From: Arthrobacter sp. 9V
Lineage (GTDB): Bacteria > Actinomycetota > Actinomycetes > Actinomycetales > Micrococcaceae
Assembly (NCBI RefSeq): GCF_902506065.1
Contig: NZ_LR732912.1
Coordinates: forward strand, 1-64,000
Length of the DNA stretch: 64,000 nucleotides
Reading direction: 5' to 3'
This document shows, piece after piece, positions 52,241 through 61,893 of the stretch. Position 1 is the first letter of the stretch, and every line of letters begins with the position of its first letter. A model generated the notes under the pieces. That model had not been told where the DNA came from and made no database searches. It saw only the letters and a list, made by a program, of their open reading frames with translations. The translations under genes were made by a program, and so were the position numbers.

Positions 52241-53146
52241 ATGAGCAACCGAGCCGAGTCCGTTCTGGTGGGCCTCATAGGCGAAGGCGTCATGCCCTCG
52301 CTCACGCCGCCCATGCACGAACGCGAAGCCGATGTGCAGGGCCTGCGCTTGCTGTACCGCCCCCTCGACCTCCTGGAACTGGCGCTGCCGGCCACCGCCG
52401 TCGGTGATCTCCTCACCGCAGCCCAGCGCATGGGCTTCAACGGCCTGAACATCACCCACCCGTGCAAACAGTTGGTGCTTGAACACCTTGATGAAGTTTC
52501 CGACGACGCCCGTCGCCTGGGAGCCGTGAATACGGTCCTGATCCAGGAAGGCCGGTTGATCGGCCACAACACAGACTTCTCCGGCTTCGGCTCGGCGCTC
52601 GCCGACGGGCTCCCCGAGGCAAAGCTGGACCGCGTGGTCCAGCTGGGCGCGGGTGGTGCGGGTTCGGCCGTCGCGTACGCCCTCCTCAAAGCAGGCGTCA
52701 GCACGCTGGACCTGGTGGACATGGATCCGGCCCGGGCTGCGGAGCGGGCCGCTGAACTCGGCGGGCTCTTCCCGGAAGCCACCGTCACACCGCGAAGCAC
52801 GGCCGAGCTCCCCGAAATCATGCCCCTCGCGGACGGCTTGGTGCACTGCACCCCTATCGGCATGGCAGCCCATCCGGGTCTTCCCCTTGACATTGGGCTG
52901 CTGGAACCGCGGCACTGGGTAGCGGACATCGTGTACCGCCCCATCGAAACGCAGTTGGTCCGCGAGGCCCGCGCCAAGGGCTGCGACGTCCTCGACGGCG
53001 GTCGCATGGCAGTTGGTCAGGCGGCCGACGCTTTCCAGCTCATCACAGGACGAGAAGCTGACCGGGATCGGATGCGGGCGCACTTCCTTGAGCTGATTGC
53101 AGCGGAAGACGCAGCAGCACCCCAGCTTGCAAAGGCGGCCAACTGA
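52241..53146 (+). CDS. qsuD: Quinate/shikimate dehydrogenase (AroE family)
   Basis: 301 residues. The catalytic lysine lies in NITHPCKQ (Lys76) and the substrate Asp in GHNTDFSGF; the NAD site is LGAGGAGSAVAYALL. The sequence matches the actinobacterial quinate/shikimate dehydrogenase form rather than the biosynthetic AroE, and it sits at the head of the catabolic operon. It oxidises quinate or shikimate to 3-dehydroquinate or 3-dehydroshikimate. AAGGAG lies 8 bases before the ATG. The next gene overlaps by one base. Confidence 0.9.
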   Translation: MSNRAESVLVGLIGEGVMPSLTPPMHEREADVQGLRLLYRPLDLLELALPATAVGDLLTAAQRMGFNGLNITHPCKQLVLEHLDEVSDDARRLGAVNTVLIQEGRLIGHNTDFSGFGSALADGLPEAKLDRVVQLGAGGAGSAVAYALLKAGVSTLDLVDMDPARAAERAAELGGLFPEATVTPRSTAELPEIMPLADGLVHCTPIGMAAHPGLPLDIGLLEPRHWVADIVYRPIETQLVREARAKGCDVLDGGRMAVGQAADAFQLITGREADRDRMRAHFLELIAAEDAAAPQLAKAAN

Positions 53147-55020
53147 TGCGCACCGGTGTAGCTACGGTCTGCCTGTCCGGCACGCTGAAAGAGAAGATGC
53201 AGGCTTGCGCTATTGCGGGTTTCGACGGCATTGAAATCTTCGAGCAGGACCTGGTCACTTCGCCGCTCAGCCCTGAAGAAGTACGGAAAATGGCCGCCGA
53301 TCTTGGCTTGGGCCTGGACCTCTACCAGCCGTTCCGCGATTTCGACGGCGTCACCCCGGAATTGCTGAAGGCCAACCTCAAGCGGGCCGAGGCCAAGTTC
53401 AACCTGATGGGGCGCCTTGGCATGGACACCATTTTGGTGTGCTCCAACGTGGCCACTGCCACCATTGATGATGATGACCTCAGGGTTGAACAGCTGGCCC
53501 AGCTCGCTGAGCTTGCCGGGGATCACGGCGTCAAAGTTGCCTACGAGGCACTCGCCTGGGGCAAGTACGTCAATGACTATGAGCACGCCTACCGCCTGGT
53601 GGACATGGTGGACCACCCGAACCTTGGCACCTGCCTGGATTCGTTCCACATCCTGTCCCGCGACTGGGACACAGCGCCGATTGAGCAGATCAACGCCGAG
53701 AAGATCTTCTTCGTGCAGGTTGCCGACGCCCCCAAACTTTCCATGGACGTTCTCTCCTGGAGCCGCCACTACCGCGTTTTCCCCGGTGAGGGACAGTTTG
53801 AGCTCGCCAAGTTCATGGGCCACGTGGTTCGTGCCGGCTACACGGGCCCGGTCTCCCTGGAAGTTTTCAATGACGTGTTCCGCCAATCGGACACCGAGCG
53901 GACGGCCGTGGACGCCATGCGCTCCCTGATCTGGCTTGAGGAGCAGAGCGCCAAATGGCTGGCCAGCAGCCCTACCCAAAGTGAAGCCGGCAACGTCAGC
54001 CCGTCCCGCCGTCGTTATCCCATGGAACTTGCCACCCTGCCCAAGGTGAACGAGCCCGCGGGCTTCAACTTCGCCGAGGTCAAAGCTGACGATACCGCGC
54101 AGCTGGAGAAGTTACTGGGCCAACTCGGATTCGGATTCGAGGGCCGGCACCGCACCAAGGACGTCCAGCTCTGGACCATGGGCCAAGCCCGCGTGATCAT
54201 CAACGAGCAAGCGGCCTCGCACGCCGAGCCGGCTATCGCGGCGTTGGGGTTCGACGTCGACTCTCCAGTGATTGCCTCCGCTCGCGCCCAGCAACTCAAG
54301 GCGCCGGTGGTGGCCCGCAAGGTCCAGGCGGACGAGGAAGTGTTCCAAGGCATCTCCGCGCCGGACTCCACCGAGATCTTCCTCTGCCAGGGAAGCCCGG
54401 ATGGAACCGCGGCGTGGACCCACGAGTTCGGCGAGGGGCTGGAGCACCCCTCCAGCGCCCGGAACGCAGTGATTGACCACGTCAACCTCGCCCAACCATG
54501 GCAGCACTTTGACGAAGCCGTCCTCTTCTACACCAGCGCCTTGGCACTGGAACCGCAGCCGTTCGCCGAGGTTCCCAGCCCCAGCGGCTTGGTCCGCTCG
54601 CAGGTGATGGAGACCAGCAACGGTGCGGTCCGGCTGGTCCTGAATCTGGCTCCGGCGCAGCAGGCGCAGGAAAAGGCACGCAAAACGTATCAGGAACACA
54701 TCGCCTTCGCGGTGGACGACCTCGTGGGGACTGCCCGGTCCGCTCAAGAAAGAGGACTCGAGTTCCTGCAGATTCCGGCCAACTACTACGAGGACCTGGA
54801 TGCCCGGTTCGATCTTGAACCTGGATTCCTGGCCACACTCAAGGAGCTCAACCTCTTGTATGACCGGGACGCCAACGGCGAATTCCTCCACTTCTACACC
54901 GCCACTGTGGGCAGTGTCTTCTTCGAAATGGTGGAGCGCCGCGGCAACTACGACGGTTACGGGGCGCCCAACGCCCCGGTGCGTCACGCCGTCCAATACG
55001 ACTCGCTCCACCGGGTGTAA
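53146..55020 (+). CDS. qsuB: 3-dehydroshikimate dehydratase with C-terminal HPPD-like domain
   Basis: 624 residues. The N-terminal half (about 1-280) is a xylose-isomerase-like TIM barrel (IAGFDGIEIFEQDLV, KVAYEALAWG, VGTCLDSFHI-type metal sites) that dehydrates 3-dehydroshikimate to protocatechuate. The C-terminal half (about 290-610) is a VOC/HPPD-like module with metal ligands in VIDHVNLA, EHIAFAV and FFEMVERRG. It overlaps the dehydrogenase by one base. The fusion is known in QsuB-type enzymes; the role of the second domain is unclear. Confidence 0.9.
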   Translation: MRTGVATVCLSGTLKEKMQACAIAGFDGIEIFEQDLVTSPLSPEEVRKMAADLGLGLDLYQPFRDFDGVTPELLKANLKRAEAKFNLMGRLGMDTILVCSNVATATIDDDDLRVEQLAQLAELAGDHGVKVAYEALAWGKYVNDYEHAYRLVDMVDHPNLGTCLDSFHILSRDWDTAPIEQINAEKIFFVQVADAPKLSMDVLSWSRHYRVFPGEGQFELAKFMGHVVRAGYTGPVSLEVFNDVFRQSDTERTAVDAMRSLIWLEEQSAKWLASSPTQSEAGNVSPSRRRYPMELATLPKVNEPAGFNFAEVKADDTAQLEKLLGQLGFGFEGRHRTKDVQLWTMGQARVIINEQAASHAEPAIAALGFDVDSPVIASARAQQLKAPVVARKVQADEEVFQGISAPDSTEIFLCQGSPDGTAAWTHEFGEGLEHPSSARNAVIDHVNLAQPWQHFDEAVLFYTSALALEPQPFAEVPSPSGLVRSQVMETSNGAVRLVLNLAPAQQAQEKARKTYQEHIAFAVDDLVGTARSAQERGLEFLQIPANYYEDLDARFDLEPGFLATLKELNLLYDRDANGEFLHFYTATVGSVFFEMVERRGNYDGYGAPNAPVRHAVQYDSLHRV

Positions 55021-55073
55021 ACCCACTGCCGCCCCGCAAACCAACAAGAACCGTCAACCGAAAGGAGCCGGCC

Positions 55074-55955
55074 GTGCCACACGAACAGACAGCACAGGCG
55101 CTCGAATCTGAGGAACTCGTGCCGCCCGCTGAGCCACATGCCGCGCATGCCGCGCAGGCTGCCCCCAAAAAGGTGGAAACCCAAGCGGATCTCAGCGCTG
55201 AGATGAAGGGCATCGGGGATCGCTACGCGGAGGCACTGAAGAACGGCCGCGGACCGGAGACCATGCCGCGGTTGGACTATGCGCCGTACCGCAGCAGCAT
55301 CCTCCGGCACCCCACCAAGAGCCTGCACCACGCGGACCCGGAGACCATTGAGCTCTACTCGCCGGCGTTCGGTCACCAGGATGTTCACGCGCTGGAGTCG
55401 GACCTGACCATCCAGCACAACGGCGAACCCCAAGGTGAGCGCATAATCGTTGCAGGCCGCGTCCTTGATGGCGACGGCAGGCCTGTTGCCGGCCAACTCG
55501 TGGAAATCTGGCAGGCCAACGCCGCCGGACGCTACATCCACAAGCGCGATCAGCACCCCGCCCCGCTGGACCCCAACTTCACCGGCGTCGGGCGTTGCAT
55601 CACCGGCGATGACGGCTCGTACAGCTTCACCACCATCAAACCAGGCGCGTACCCGTGGAAGAACCACCTGAACGCCTGGCGTCCGGCCCACATCCACTTC
55701 TCCATGTTCGGCTCGGAGTTCACGCAGCGGATCGTCACCCAGATGTACTTCCCGGGGGATCAGCTGTTCCCGCTGGACCCCATCTACCAGTCGATCGTGG
55801 ACCAGGACGCCCGCGACCGTCTGGTGGCAGAGTACGATCACGAGCTCACCAGCCCCGAATGGGCGCTCGGCTACAAGTGGGACATCATCCTCACCGGTTC
55901 CAAGCGGACCTGGACGGAAAACGAAGCATACGGCGACGCCGGGGACGAGGAGTAG
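55074..55955 (+). CDS. pcaH: Protocatechuate 3,4-dioxygenase beta subunit
   Basis: 293 residues, carrying the iron ligands: Tyr in GRYIHK, Tyr in GAYPWK and the His pair in PAHIHF. An N-terminal Ala/Pro-rich extension (about 1-40) precedes the core. The GTG at 55074 has AAAGGAG 7 bases upstream. With PcaG it cleaves protocatechuate between the two hydroxyls to 3-carboxy-cis,cis-muconate. Confidence 0.94.
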   Translation: MPHEQTAQALESEELVPPAEPHAAHAAQAAPKKVETQADLSAEMKGIGDRYAEALKNGRGPETMPRLDYAPYRSSILRHPTKSLHHADPETIELYSPAFGHQDVHALESDLTIQHNGEPQGERIIVAGRVLDGDGRPVAGQLVEIWQANAAGRYIHKRDQHPAPLDPNFTGVGRCITGDDGSYSFTTIKPGAYPWKNHLNAWRPAHIHFSMFGSEFTQRIVTQMYFPGDQLFPLDPIYQSIVDQDARDRLVAEYDHELTSPEWALGYKWDIILTGSKRTWTENEAYGDAGDEE

Positions 55956-55959
55956 GCAC

Positions 55960-56574
55960 ATGAGCAAGCTGACACCCACACCGGGCCAAACCGTAGGCCC
56001 GTTCTATGGCTACGCGCTCCCGTTCGCTAAGGACAACGAACTCCTCGCACCGGGCAGTCCGGGAAGCATCCGTCTCCAAGGCACGGTCTACGACGGCTCC
56101 GGCAGCACCATTCCGGATGCCATCCTGGAGATTTGGCAGCCGGATTCCGACGGCAACATCGTCCAGCGCACCGGCTCCCTGGTCCGCGACGGCTACACGT
56201 TCACCGGTTGGGGCCGCAGCTCCGTGGGCAACTCCGGCGTGTACACATTCACCACGGTCAACCCCGGCCCCACGGCTCCCGGCGCAGCGGCGTTCATCTC
56301 CGTGGCCGTCTTCGCCCGCGGCCTCATGAACCGCCTCTTCACCCGCGTGTACCTGCCGGAGAACGAGGAAGCGCTGGCCAAGGATCCCCTGCTGAGCTCG
56401 CTGGATCCTGAGCGCCGCAAGACGCTCATTGCCCGCCGTGACCCCGACGGCGGCCTCACGTGGGACATCCGCCTCCAGGGCGGCGATGAAACTGTCTTCC
56501 TGGACTTCCAGCGGGACGGTTCGCTGGAAACAAGCGTCAACGCGGACCACTCAGCAAGGGAAAACCAGGCATGA
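55960..56574 (+). CDS. pcaG: Protocatechuate 3,4-dioxygenase alpha subunit
   Basis: 204 residues, of the intradiol dioxygenase fold (TPGQTVGPFYGYALPF, LEIWQPDSDGN, FTRVYLPEN) but without the full iron ligand set, as normal for the alpha subunit. GAGGAG 8 bases before the ATG, 4 bases after pcaH. It forms the active dioxygenase with PcaH. Confidence 0.94.
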   Translation: MSKLTPTPGQTVGPFYGYALPFAKDNELLAPGSPGSIRLQGTVYDGSGSTIPDAILEIWQPDSDGNIVQRTGSLVRDGYTFTGWGRSSVGNSGVYTFTTVNPGPTAPGAAAFISVAVFARGLMNRLFTRVYLPENEEALAKDPLLSSLDPERRKTLIARRDPDGGLTWDIRLQGGDETVFLDFQRDGSLETSVNADHSARENQA

Positions 56575-57992
56575 CCGACGGCGACTTCGGCCTCCTCAGC
56601 CCGGTCTCGGCATCGCCCGCTGTGGCAAAGCTGACCGGTGACCGTGCCGTGATCGCGGCAATCCTCCACGTCGAAGCCTCCTGGGCTGCCGTTCTCGAGG
56701 AGGCGGGACTAGCACCCGCCGGATCCGCCGCTGTGGTGGCCGAAGCCGCCGACGCCGACTCCTATGATGCGGCCTCCCTGGCCGAACGTGGACAAGCCGG
56801 CGGAAACCCGGTGATTCCGCTGCTGGGTGACTTGCGCGCCCGCGTCCGGGAGTTGGATACCTCCGGCCTTGGCGCCGCTACAGCGGTCCACGCCTCGCTG
56901 ACCAGCCAGGACGTCCTCGACTCCGCCCTCATGCTCGTGGCCAACCGCACCGTTTCTTCGTTGCTGGCAGAGGTTAAAGGCACGACGACGGCGCTGGCCA
57001 CCTTGGCGGGGCAGCATGCGGACACGCTGTGCGTGGGCAGGAGCCTGACGCAGCATGCACTCCCGTATACGTTCGGGCTCAGGGTTGCGCAATGGTTCCA
57101 GGGCGTCGCGGCTGCGGCTGCGCGTTTGGAGTCACTTGAGTTGCCGGTTCAGTTTGGCGGGGCCGGTGGAACGCTGGCCTCCGGGACCAAGCTCACGGCG
57201 GGCACCAGCTCCACGCCCTTCACCTTGGCCGACTCCCTGGCCGCGCGGCTCGGCCTCGCACCCGCTCCCGCCCCGTGGCACACCAACCGGCTGGCAGTAA
57301 CTGCCCTCGGGGATGTCCTGGCCGCATTGCTGGATTCTTTCGGCAAGATCGCCGCGGACCTGTTGTTCCTGAGCCGCCCGGAAGTGGGCGAACTCGGCGA
57401 ACCGTTGGCTGCCGGCCGTGGCGTTTCCTCAGCCATGCCGCAGAAACAGAACCCCGTGCTGTCAGTGCTGATCCGCAGTGCCGCACTGCAGGCACCCGGT
57501 CTCGCATCGCAACTGCACCTTGCCGCGGCAAACTTCAACGATGAGCGACCCGACGGTGCCTGGCACAGCGAATGGCCGGCCTTGCGTCAGTTGCTGGCGC
57601 TGGCGCTCGGGGCTGCAGGACACCTTCGCGAGCTCGCCGAAGGCCTCCGTGTTTTCCCTGATGCGATGCGTCGGAACCTGGAGATCTCGGGACCGCTGCT
57701 GCTCAGCGAAGGTGTGTCGGCCGCCGTCGCGCCTCTCCTCGGTGAGGACGGAAAGCAGAAGCTGCAGGGCGTCGTCGACGAAACCCTGAAGGCTCCCGCC
57801 GCGGAACAGTCCAGAATCTACAGCAAACTCCTGCGCGAAACGGTGCCCGCGGACAAGCTCTCCGATGCTGAACTTGAGGCACTCCTGGACCCCGCCAGCT
57901 ACCTTGGCGAGGCTCAGGAGATCAGTCGCAGGATCCTCGCCGCTTACCCCAACTATGCAGGAACCCCAACGAAGGGAGCCCCTCGTGGCTAA
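56571..57992 (+). CDS. pcaB: 3-carboxy-cis,cis-muconate cycloisomerase
   Basis: 473 residues of the fumarase/aspartase superfamily with the signature SSAMPQKQNP (about 285-295) and an early HASLTSQDVLDSAL segment. It converts 3-carboxy-cis,cis-muconate to gamma-carboxymuconolactone. The ATGA overlap with pcaG and an 8-base overlap with pcaD indicate tight coupling. Confidence 0.93.
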   Translation: MTDGDFGLLSPVSASPAVAKLTGDRAVIAAILHVEASWAAVLEEAGLAPAGSAAVVAEAADADSYDAASLAERGQAGGNPVIPLLGDLRARVRELDTSGLGAATAVHASLTSQDVLDSALMLVANRTVSSLLAEVKGTTTALATLAGQHADTLCVGRSLTQHALPYTFGLRVAQWFQGVAAAAARLESLELPVQFGGAGGTLASGTKLTAGTSSTPFTLADSLAARLGLAPAPAPWHTNRLAVTALGDVLAALLDSFGKIAADLLFLSRPEVGELGEPLAAGRGVSSAMPQKQNPVLSVLIRSAALQAPGLASQLHLAAANFNDERPDGAWHSEWPALRQLLALALGAAGHLRELAEGLRVFPDAMRRNLEISGPLLLSEGVSAAVAPLLGEDGKQKLQGVVDETLKAPAAEQSRIYSKLLRETVPADKLSDAELEALLDPASYLGEAQEISRRILAAYPNYAGTPTKGAPRG

Positions 57993-58788
57993 GCCAACCG
58001 TCAAAGCCGTGCTGCTCTCCCCGCAGCGCGAACTCGGAGCCAAACCCCTCGTGGTGGTAGGTCCGTCGCTGGGTACGTCCACTGTTCTCTGGACCGAAGC
58101 CGCGGCGCTCCTCGGTGATGACTACGACGTCATCGGCTGGGACCTCCCCGGCCACGGCATCTCGCCAACCGTCACGGAAGGCTTCGATGTTGCGGAACTC
58201 GCGGACGCCGTCGTCGATCTTGTTGACTCTGTTTCGCCGGGTGCGTCCTTTCACTATGCGGGTGTTTCGCTCGGTGGGGCCACCGGGTTGCAGCTCGGCA
58301 TCAAGCACGGCCACCGCCTTCGCAGCCTGTCCGTCCAGTGCAGTGGTGCCAAGCTGGGCACCCCCGAAGGCTGGCTGGAGCGCGCCGAAACGGTCCGCAA
58401 ACTGGGCACACCCGTGATGATCCAAGGCTCGGCGGAACGCTGGTTCGGTCCGGGGTTCATGGATCGCCAGCCGGAGATCAGCAGCCGCCTCCTGCACGCC
58501 CTCCGGGACGCTGATCGCTTCGGCTATGCGTTCTGCTGCGAAGCCCTCGCCGCCTTCGACGTCCGTGAGCAGCTCGGCAGCATCACCGTCCCCACGCAGC
58601 TGATTGCCGGCGTCGAGGATTCTGTTGCACCGCCGTCGATCGCCGAAACGGTTGCCGCGGGTATCCGCGCGGGTGGCGGTACCGCTGAGGTTGCAGCGCT
58701 CGACGGCGTGGGTCACCTCGCGCCGGCCGAGGCGCCAATCGTCGTGGCTGAACTGATGCGCAACTTCATGAAGGAGAACGGACTGTGA
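57985..58788 (+). CDS. pcaD: 3-oxoadipate enol-lactone hydrolase
   Basis: 267 residues from the GTG at 57985, GAAGGGAG upstream. An alpha/beta hydrolase with nucleophile in AGVSLGGATG, Asp in GVEDSVAP and His in GVGHLAP. It opens 3-oxoadipate enol-lactone to 3-oxoadipate. It stands alone here, not fused to pcaC as in some actinobacterial PcaL proteins; pcaC follows with a 4-base overlap. Confidence 0.92.
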   Translation: MAKPTVKAVLLSPQRELGAKPLVVVGPSLGTSTVLWTEAAALLGDDYDVIGWDLPGHGISPTVTEGFDVAELADAVVDLVDSVSPGASFHYAGVSLGGATGLQLGIKHGHRLRSLSVQCSGAKLGTPEGWLERAETVRKLGTPVMIQGSAERWFGPGFMDRQPEISSRLLHALRDADRFGYAFCCEALAAFDVREQLGSITVPTQLIAGVEDSVAPPSIAETVAAGIRAGGGTAEVAALDGVGHLAPAEAPIVVAELMRNFMKENGL

Positions 58789-59228
58789 GTACTGTTTCCG
58801 GCGATGCCGAACGCAACGGCGCCGTACAGCCTGACGCCACCGCGCAGGACATTTACGACGCCGGGATGGCGGTCCGCCGCGAAGTGCTGGGCGATGCCCA
58901 CGTGGACCGCGCCAACGCTGCCAAGGACTCCTTTACCGACGATTACCAGGACATGATCACCAGGATCGCGTGGGGTGGCATCTGGACGCGGCCGGGCCTG
59001 AGCCGGCAAATGAGGTCCGCCGTCACCCTCACGGCCCTGGTGGCGCACGGTCACTGGGAGGAGCTGGCCATGCATATCCGGGCAGCCCTCAACAACGGCC
59101 TGAGCAGGGGAGAGATCAAAGAGATCCTGTTGCAGACCGCAATTTATTGCAGCGTGCCGTCGGCCAACTCGGCGTTCAAGACGGCCCAAAAAGTCTTCGC
59201 CGAGATCGACGCCAACCAACCCAACTGA
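58785..59228 (+). CDS. pcaC: 4-carboxymuconolactone decarboxylase
   Basis: 147 residues, AhpD/CMD fold, with HGHWEELAMHIRAALNNGL and EIKEILLQTAIYCSVPSANSAF. It decarboxylates gamma-carboxymuconolactone to 3-oxoadipate enol-lactone, the step between PcaB and PcaD. GTG start overlapping the pcaD stop. Confidence 0.93.
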   Translation: MSTVSGDAERNGAVQPDATAQDIYDAGMAVRREVLGDAHVDRANAAKDSFTDDYQDMITRIAWGGIWTRPGLSRQMRSAVTLTALVAHGHWEELAMHIRAALNNGLSRGEIKEILLQTAIYCSVPSANSAFKTAQKVFAEIDANQPN

Positions 59229-59307
59229 GTCGCACTTCAGGTCGTTCTGAACGCTGAAAACGGCTTGAACTGTTACTCAGTTGGGTAGAGAGAACGAAGG
59301 AAAACCC

Positions 59308-60522
59308 ATGAATCAGGCTTTTGTGTACGACGCCGTGCGCACGCCCTTTGGCAAGTTCGGCTCCGGCCTGGCTGCCGTCCGTCCCGATGACCTTGCTGCC
59401 CACGTGGTGCGCGAGTCCGTTAAGCGTGCGCCCGGCCTGGATGTCGACCGGATCGACGAGGTGGTGTTCGGCAACGCAAACGGTGCCGGCGAAGAAAACC
59501 GCAACGTCGCGCGCATGGCCACCCTGCTCGCCGGCCTGCCCGTCTCCATCCCCGGCACCACGGTCAACCGGTTGTGCGGCTCGTCCTTGGATGCGGCGAT
59601 TATCGCTTCCCGTCAGATCAATGCCGGAGACGCCGATCTCATGCTGGTGGGCGGGGCTGAATCCATGTCCCGAGCACCGTGGGTCCTGCCGAAGACTTCC
59701 AAGCCCTACCCGGCCGGTGACATGACGCTCGCGTCCACCACGTTGGGTTGGCGTTTGGTGAACCCTGCCATGAACAAGGACTGGACCATCTCCTTAGGCG
59801 AAGCCACCGAACGGTTGCGGGAGAAGTACGGCATCACCCGGGAGCGGCAGGACGCTTTTGCGGCTGATTCGCACAACCTGGCTGATGCTGCGTGGAACGA
59901 AGGCTTCTACGATTCTTTGGTGACGCAGGTTCCGGGCACGGATCTGGTCCGCGACGAGGGCATCCGTGCCGGCTCATCGGCGGAGAAGCTGGGCGGTTTG
60001 AAGACGGTGTTCCGTCCTGAGTCTGACGGGCCCGACGGCGGTACGGTCACCGCCGGGAATGCCTCGCCATTATCTGACGGTGCTTCGGCGGCGTGGATCG
60101 GCTCGGAGGCTGCTTCTGGGCTGCTGGGCATGGAGCCGTTGGCCCGCATCGCCGGCCGTGGTGCGCATGGCAATGACCCCCAGTTCTTCGGGTTCGCTCC
60201 GGTGGAGGCCGCGAACAAGGCCCTCGCGAAGGCGGGCATCGGCTGGGACCAAGTTGGCGCCGTCGAACTTAACGAGGCGTTTGCCGCGCAATCGCTGGCG
60301 TGCGTCGACGCGTGGGGGATTGACCCGTCCATTGTGAACCGGCACGGTGGCGCAATCGCGATGGGCCACCCGCTGGGCGCTTCGGGTACCCGCATCCTTG
60401 GTACGCTCGCCCGTTCCCTGCAGGCGTCCGGGCAGCGTTGGGGCGTTGCGGCAATCTGCATCGGTGTTGGACAGGGTTTGGCCGTTGTGTTGGAGAACGT
60501 CACTGCCGGCGCGTCGGCATAA
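59308..60522 (+). CDS. pcaF: 3-oxoadipyl-CoA thiolase
   Basis: 404 residues. Nucleophile Cys90 (VNRLCGSSLD), His in GGAIAMGHPLGASG and the second Cys in AAICIGVGQGL match thiolases. It splits 3-oxoadipyl-CoA to succinyl-CoA and acetyl-CoA. The ATG at 59308 has GAAGG 7 bases upstream; an 80-base gap separates it from pcaC. It precedes pcaIJ directly, so the last two steps of the pathway are grouped. Confidence 0.94.
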   Translation: MNQAFVYDAVRTPFGKFGSGLAAVRPDDLAAHVVRESVKRAPGLDVDRIDEVVFGNANGAGEENRNVARMATLLAGLPVSIPGTTVNRLCGSSLDAAIIASRQINAGDADLMLVGGAESMSRAPWVLPKTSKPYPAGDMTLASTTLGWRLVNPAMNKDWTISLGEATERLREKYGITRERQDAFAADSHNLADAAWNEGFYDSLVTQVPGTDLVRDEGIRAGSSAEKLGGLKTVFRPESDGPDGGTVTAGNASPLSDGASAAWIGSEAASGLLGMEPLARIAGRGAHGNDPQFFGFAPVEAANKALAKAGIGWDQVGAVELNEAFAAQSLACVDAWGIDPSIVNRHGGAIAMGHPLGASGTRILGTLARSLQASGQRWGVAAICIGVGQGLAVVLENVTAGASA

Positions 60523-60535
60523 GAAGGGTTGGATC

Positions 60536-61222
60536 ATGCTGAATTTTATTGACACTGTTGGCGAGGCTGTCGCCGGCATCAAGGACGGCTCCACCGTGAT
60601 GATCGGCGGCTTCGGCAACGCCGGGCAGCCGTTCGAACTGATCGACGCCCTCATGGACTGCGGCGCCAAGGACCTGACCGTGGTGAACAACAACGCCGGC
60701 CAGGGCGACCAGGGCCTCGCGCTGCTGATCAAGGAAGGCCGGGTCCGCAAGATGATTTGTTCCTTCCCGCGGCAGTCCGATTCATGGCACTTCGATGCCA
60801 AGTTCCACGCTGGCGAGATCGAACTGGAGTTGGTTCCGCAGGGCAACCTGGCCGAACGCATCCGGGCTGCCGGCGCCGGAATCGGCGGGTTCTTCACGCC
60901 CACCGGATACGGCACCACCTTGGCTGAAGGTAAGGAAACCCGGTTGCTGGACGGGAAATGGCAGGTGTTCGAGACTCCGATCCACGCAGACGTCGCGCTG
61001 ATCAAGGCACTCAAGGCCGATGGCAAGGGCAACCTCATCTACCGCAAGACCGCACGGAACTTCGGCCCGATCATGGCTGCTGCGGCCAAGCACACTATTG
61101 TGCAGGTCTCGGAGATTGTGCCTACCGGTTCCCTGGACCCGGAGAACGTGGTGACCCCCGGGATTTACGTCAACAGCGTGGTCCGCGTCGATTCTGCCGG
61201 AACTAAGGAAAAGGTGGCCTGA
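60536..61222 (+). CDS. pcaI: 3-oxoadipate CoA-transferase, alpha subunit
   Basis: 228 residues with the CoA-transferase signature GGFGNAGQP (about 24-32). The ATG at 60536 has GAAGG upstream. With PcaJ it transfers CoA from succinyl-CoA to 3-oxoadipate. The open frame extending back to 60347 lies inside pcaF and is not coding. Confidence 0.93.
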   Translation: MLNFIDTVGEAVAGIKDGSTVMIGGFGNAGQPFELIDALMDCGAKDLTVVNNNAGQGDQGLALLIKEGRVRKMICSFPRQSDSWHFDAKFHAGEIELELVPQGNLAERIRAAGAGIGGFFTPTGYGTTLAEGKETRLLDGKWQVFETPIHADVALIKALKADGKGNLIYRKTARNFGPIMAAAAKHTIVQVSEIVPTGSLDPENVVTPGIYVNSVVRVDSAGTKEKVA

Positions 61223-61224
61223 TC

Positions 61225-61893
61225 ATGAGCACCCAAACAAGCATCCAGACCTCCGAAAAGCCGCTGGGCCGCGACGAACTCGCCCAACTGGTGGCCCGCG
61301 ACATCGTCCCCGGATCCTTCGTGAACCTGGGCATCGGCCAGCCGACACTCGTGTCCAACTACCTCACCGAGGAGCAGAACATCACCCTCCACACGGAGAA
61401 CGGGATGCTCGGCATGGGCCCGGCCGCTGTTGGGGATGACGTCGATGGTGACTTAATCAACGCCGGCAAGATCCCCGTCACCGAACTTCCCGGGGCCTCG
61501 TACTTCCATCACGCCGACTCATTCGCAATCATGCGCGGCGGACACCTGGACATCTGCGTTCTCGGCGCCTTCCAGGTTTCCGCAACGGGTGACCTCGCCA
61601 ACTGGCACACCGGCGCACCGGACGCGATCCCCGCCGTCGGTGGGGCCATGGACCTGGCCACAGGCGCCAAGGACGTGTTTGTGATGATGACTTTGCTGAC
61701 GCGCGAGGGCGTGTCCAAGCTGGTGGAGCAGTGCACCTACCCGCTCACCGGCGTCGGCTGCGTGACTCGGGTGTACACGGACAAGGCTGTCTTCCTGACA
61801 GGACCCGACGGCGTCACCGTGCGCGAAACCTTCGGCTGCACCTTCGACGAAATCCAGGAACTGGTACCCCTGCCCCTGAAGAAAGCAGAGTAG
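61225..61893 (+). CDS. pcaJ: 3-oxoadipate CoA-transferase, beta subunit
   Basis: 222 residues; the active-site glutamate lies in HTENGMLGMGP. Two bases after pcaI. The final bases of the gene (GCAGAG plus TAG) are themselves the start of the 74-base tandem repeat that follows. Confidence 0.93.
   Translation: MSTQTSIQTSEKPLGRDELAQLVARDIVPGSFVNLGIGQPTLVSNYLTEEQNITLHTENGMLGMGPAAVGDDVDGDLINAGKIPVTELPGASYFHHADSFAIMRGGHLDICVLGAFQVSATGDLANWHTGAPDAIPAVGGAMDLATGAKDVFVMMTLLTREGVSKLVEQCTYPLTGVGCVTRVYTDKAVFLTGPDGVTVRETFGCTFDEIQELVPLPLKKAE

Noticed and set aside
57865-57984. Extension of PcaD into pcaB
   Set aside because: Lies inside the pcaB coding end; the GTG at 57985 with a ribosome-binding site gives the normal PcaD length.
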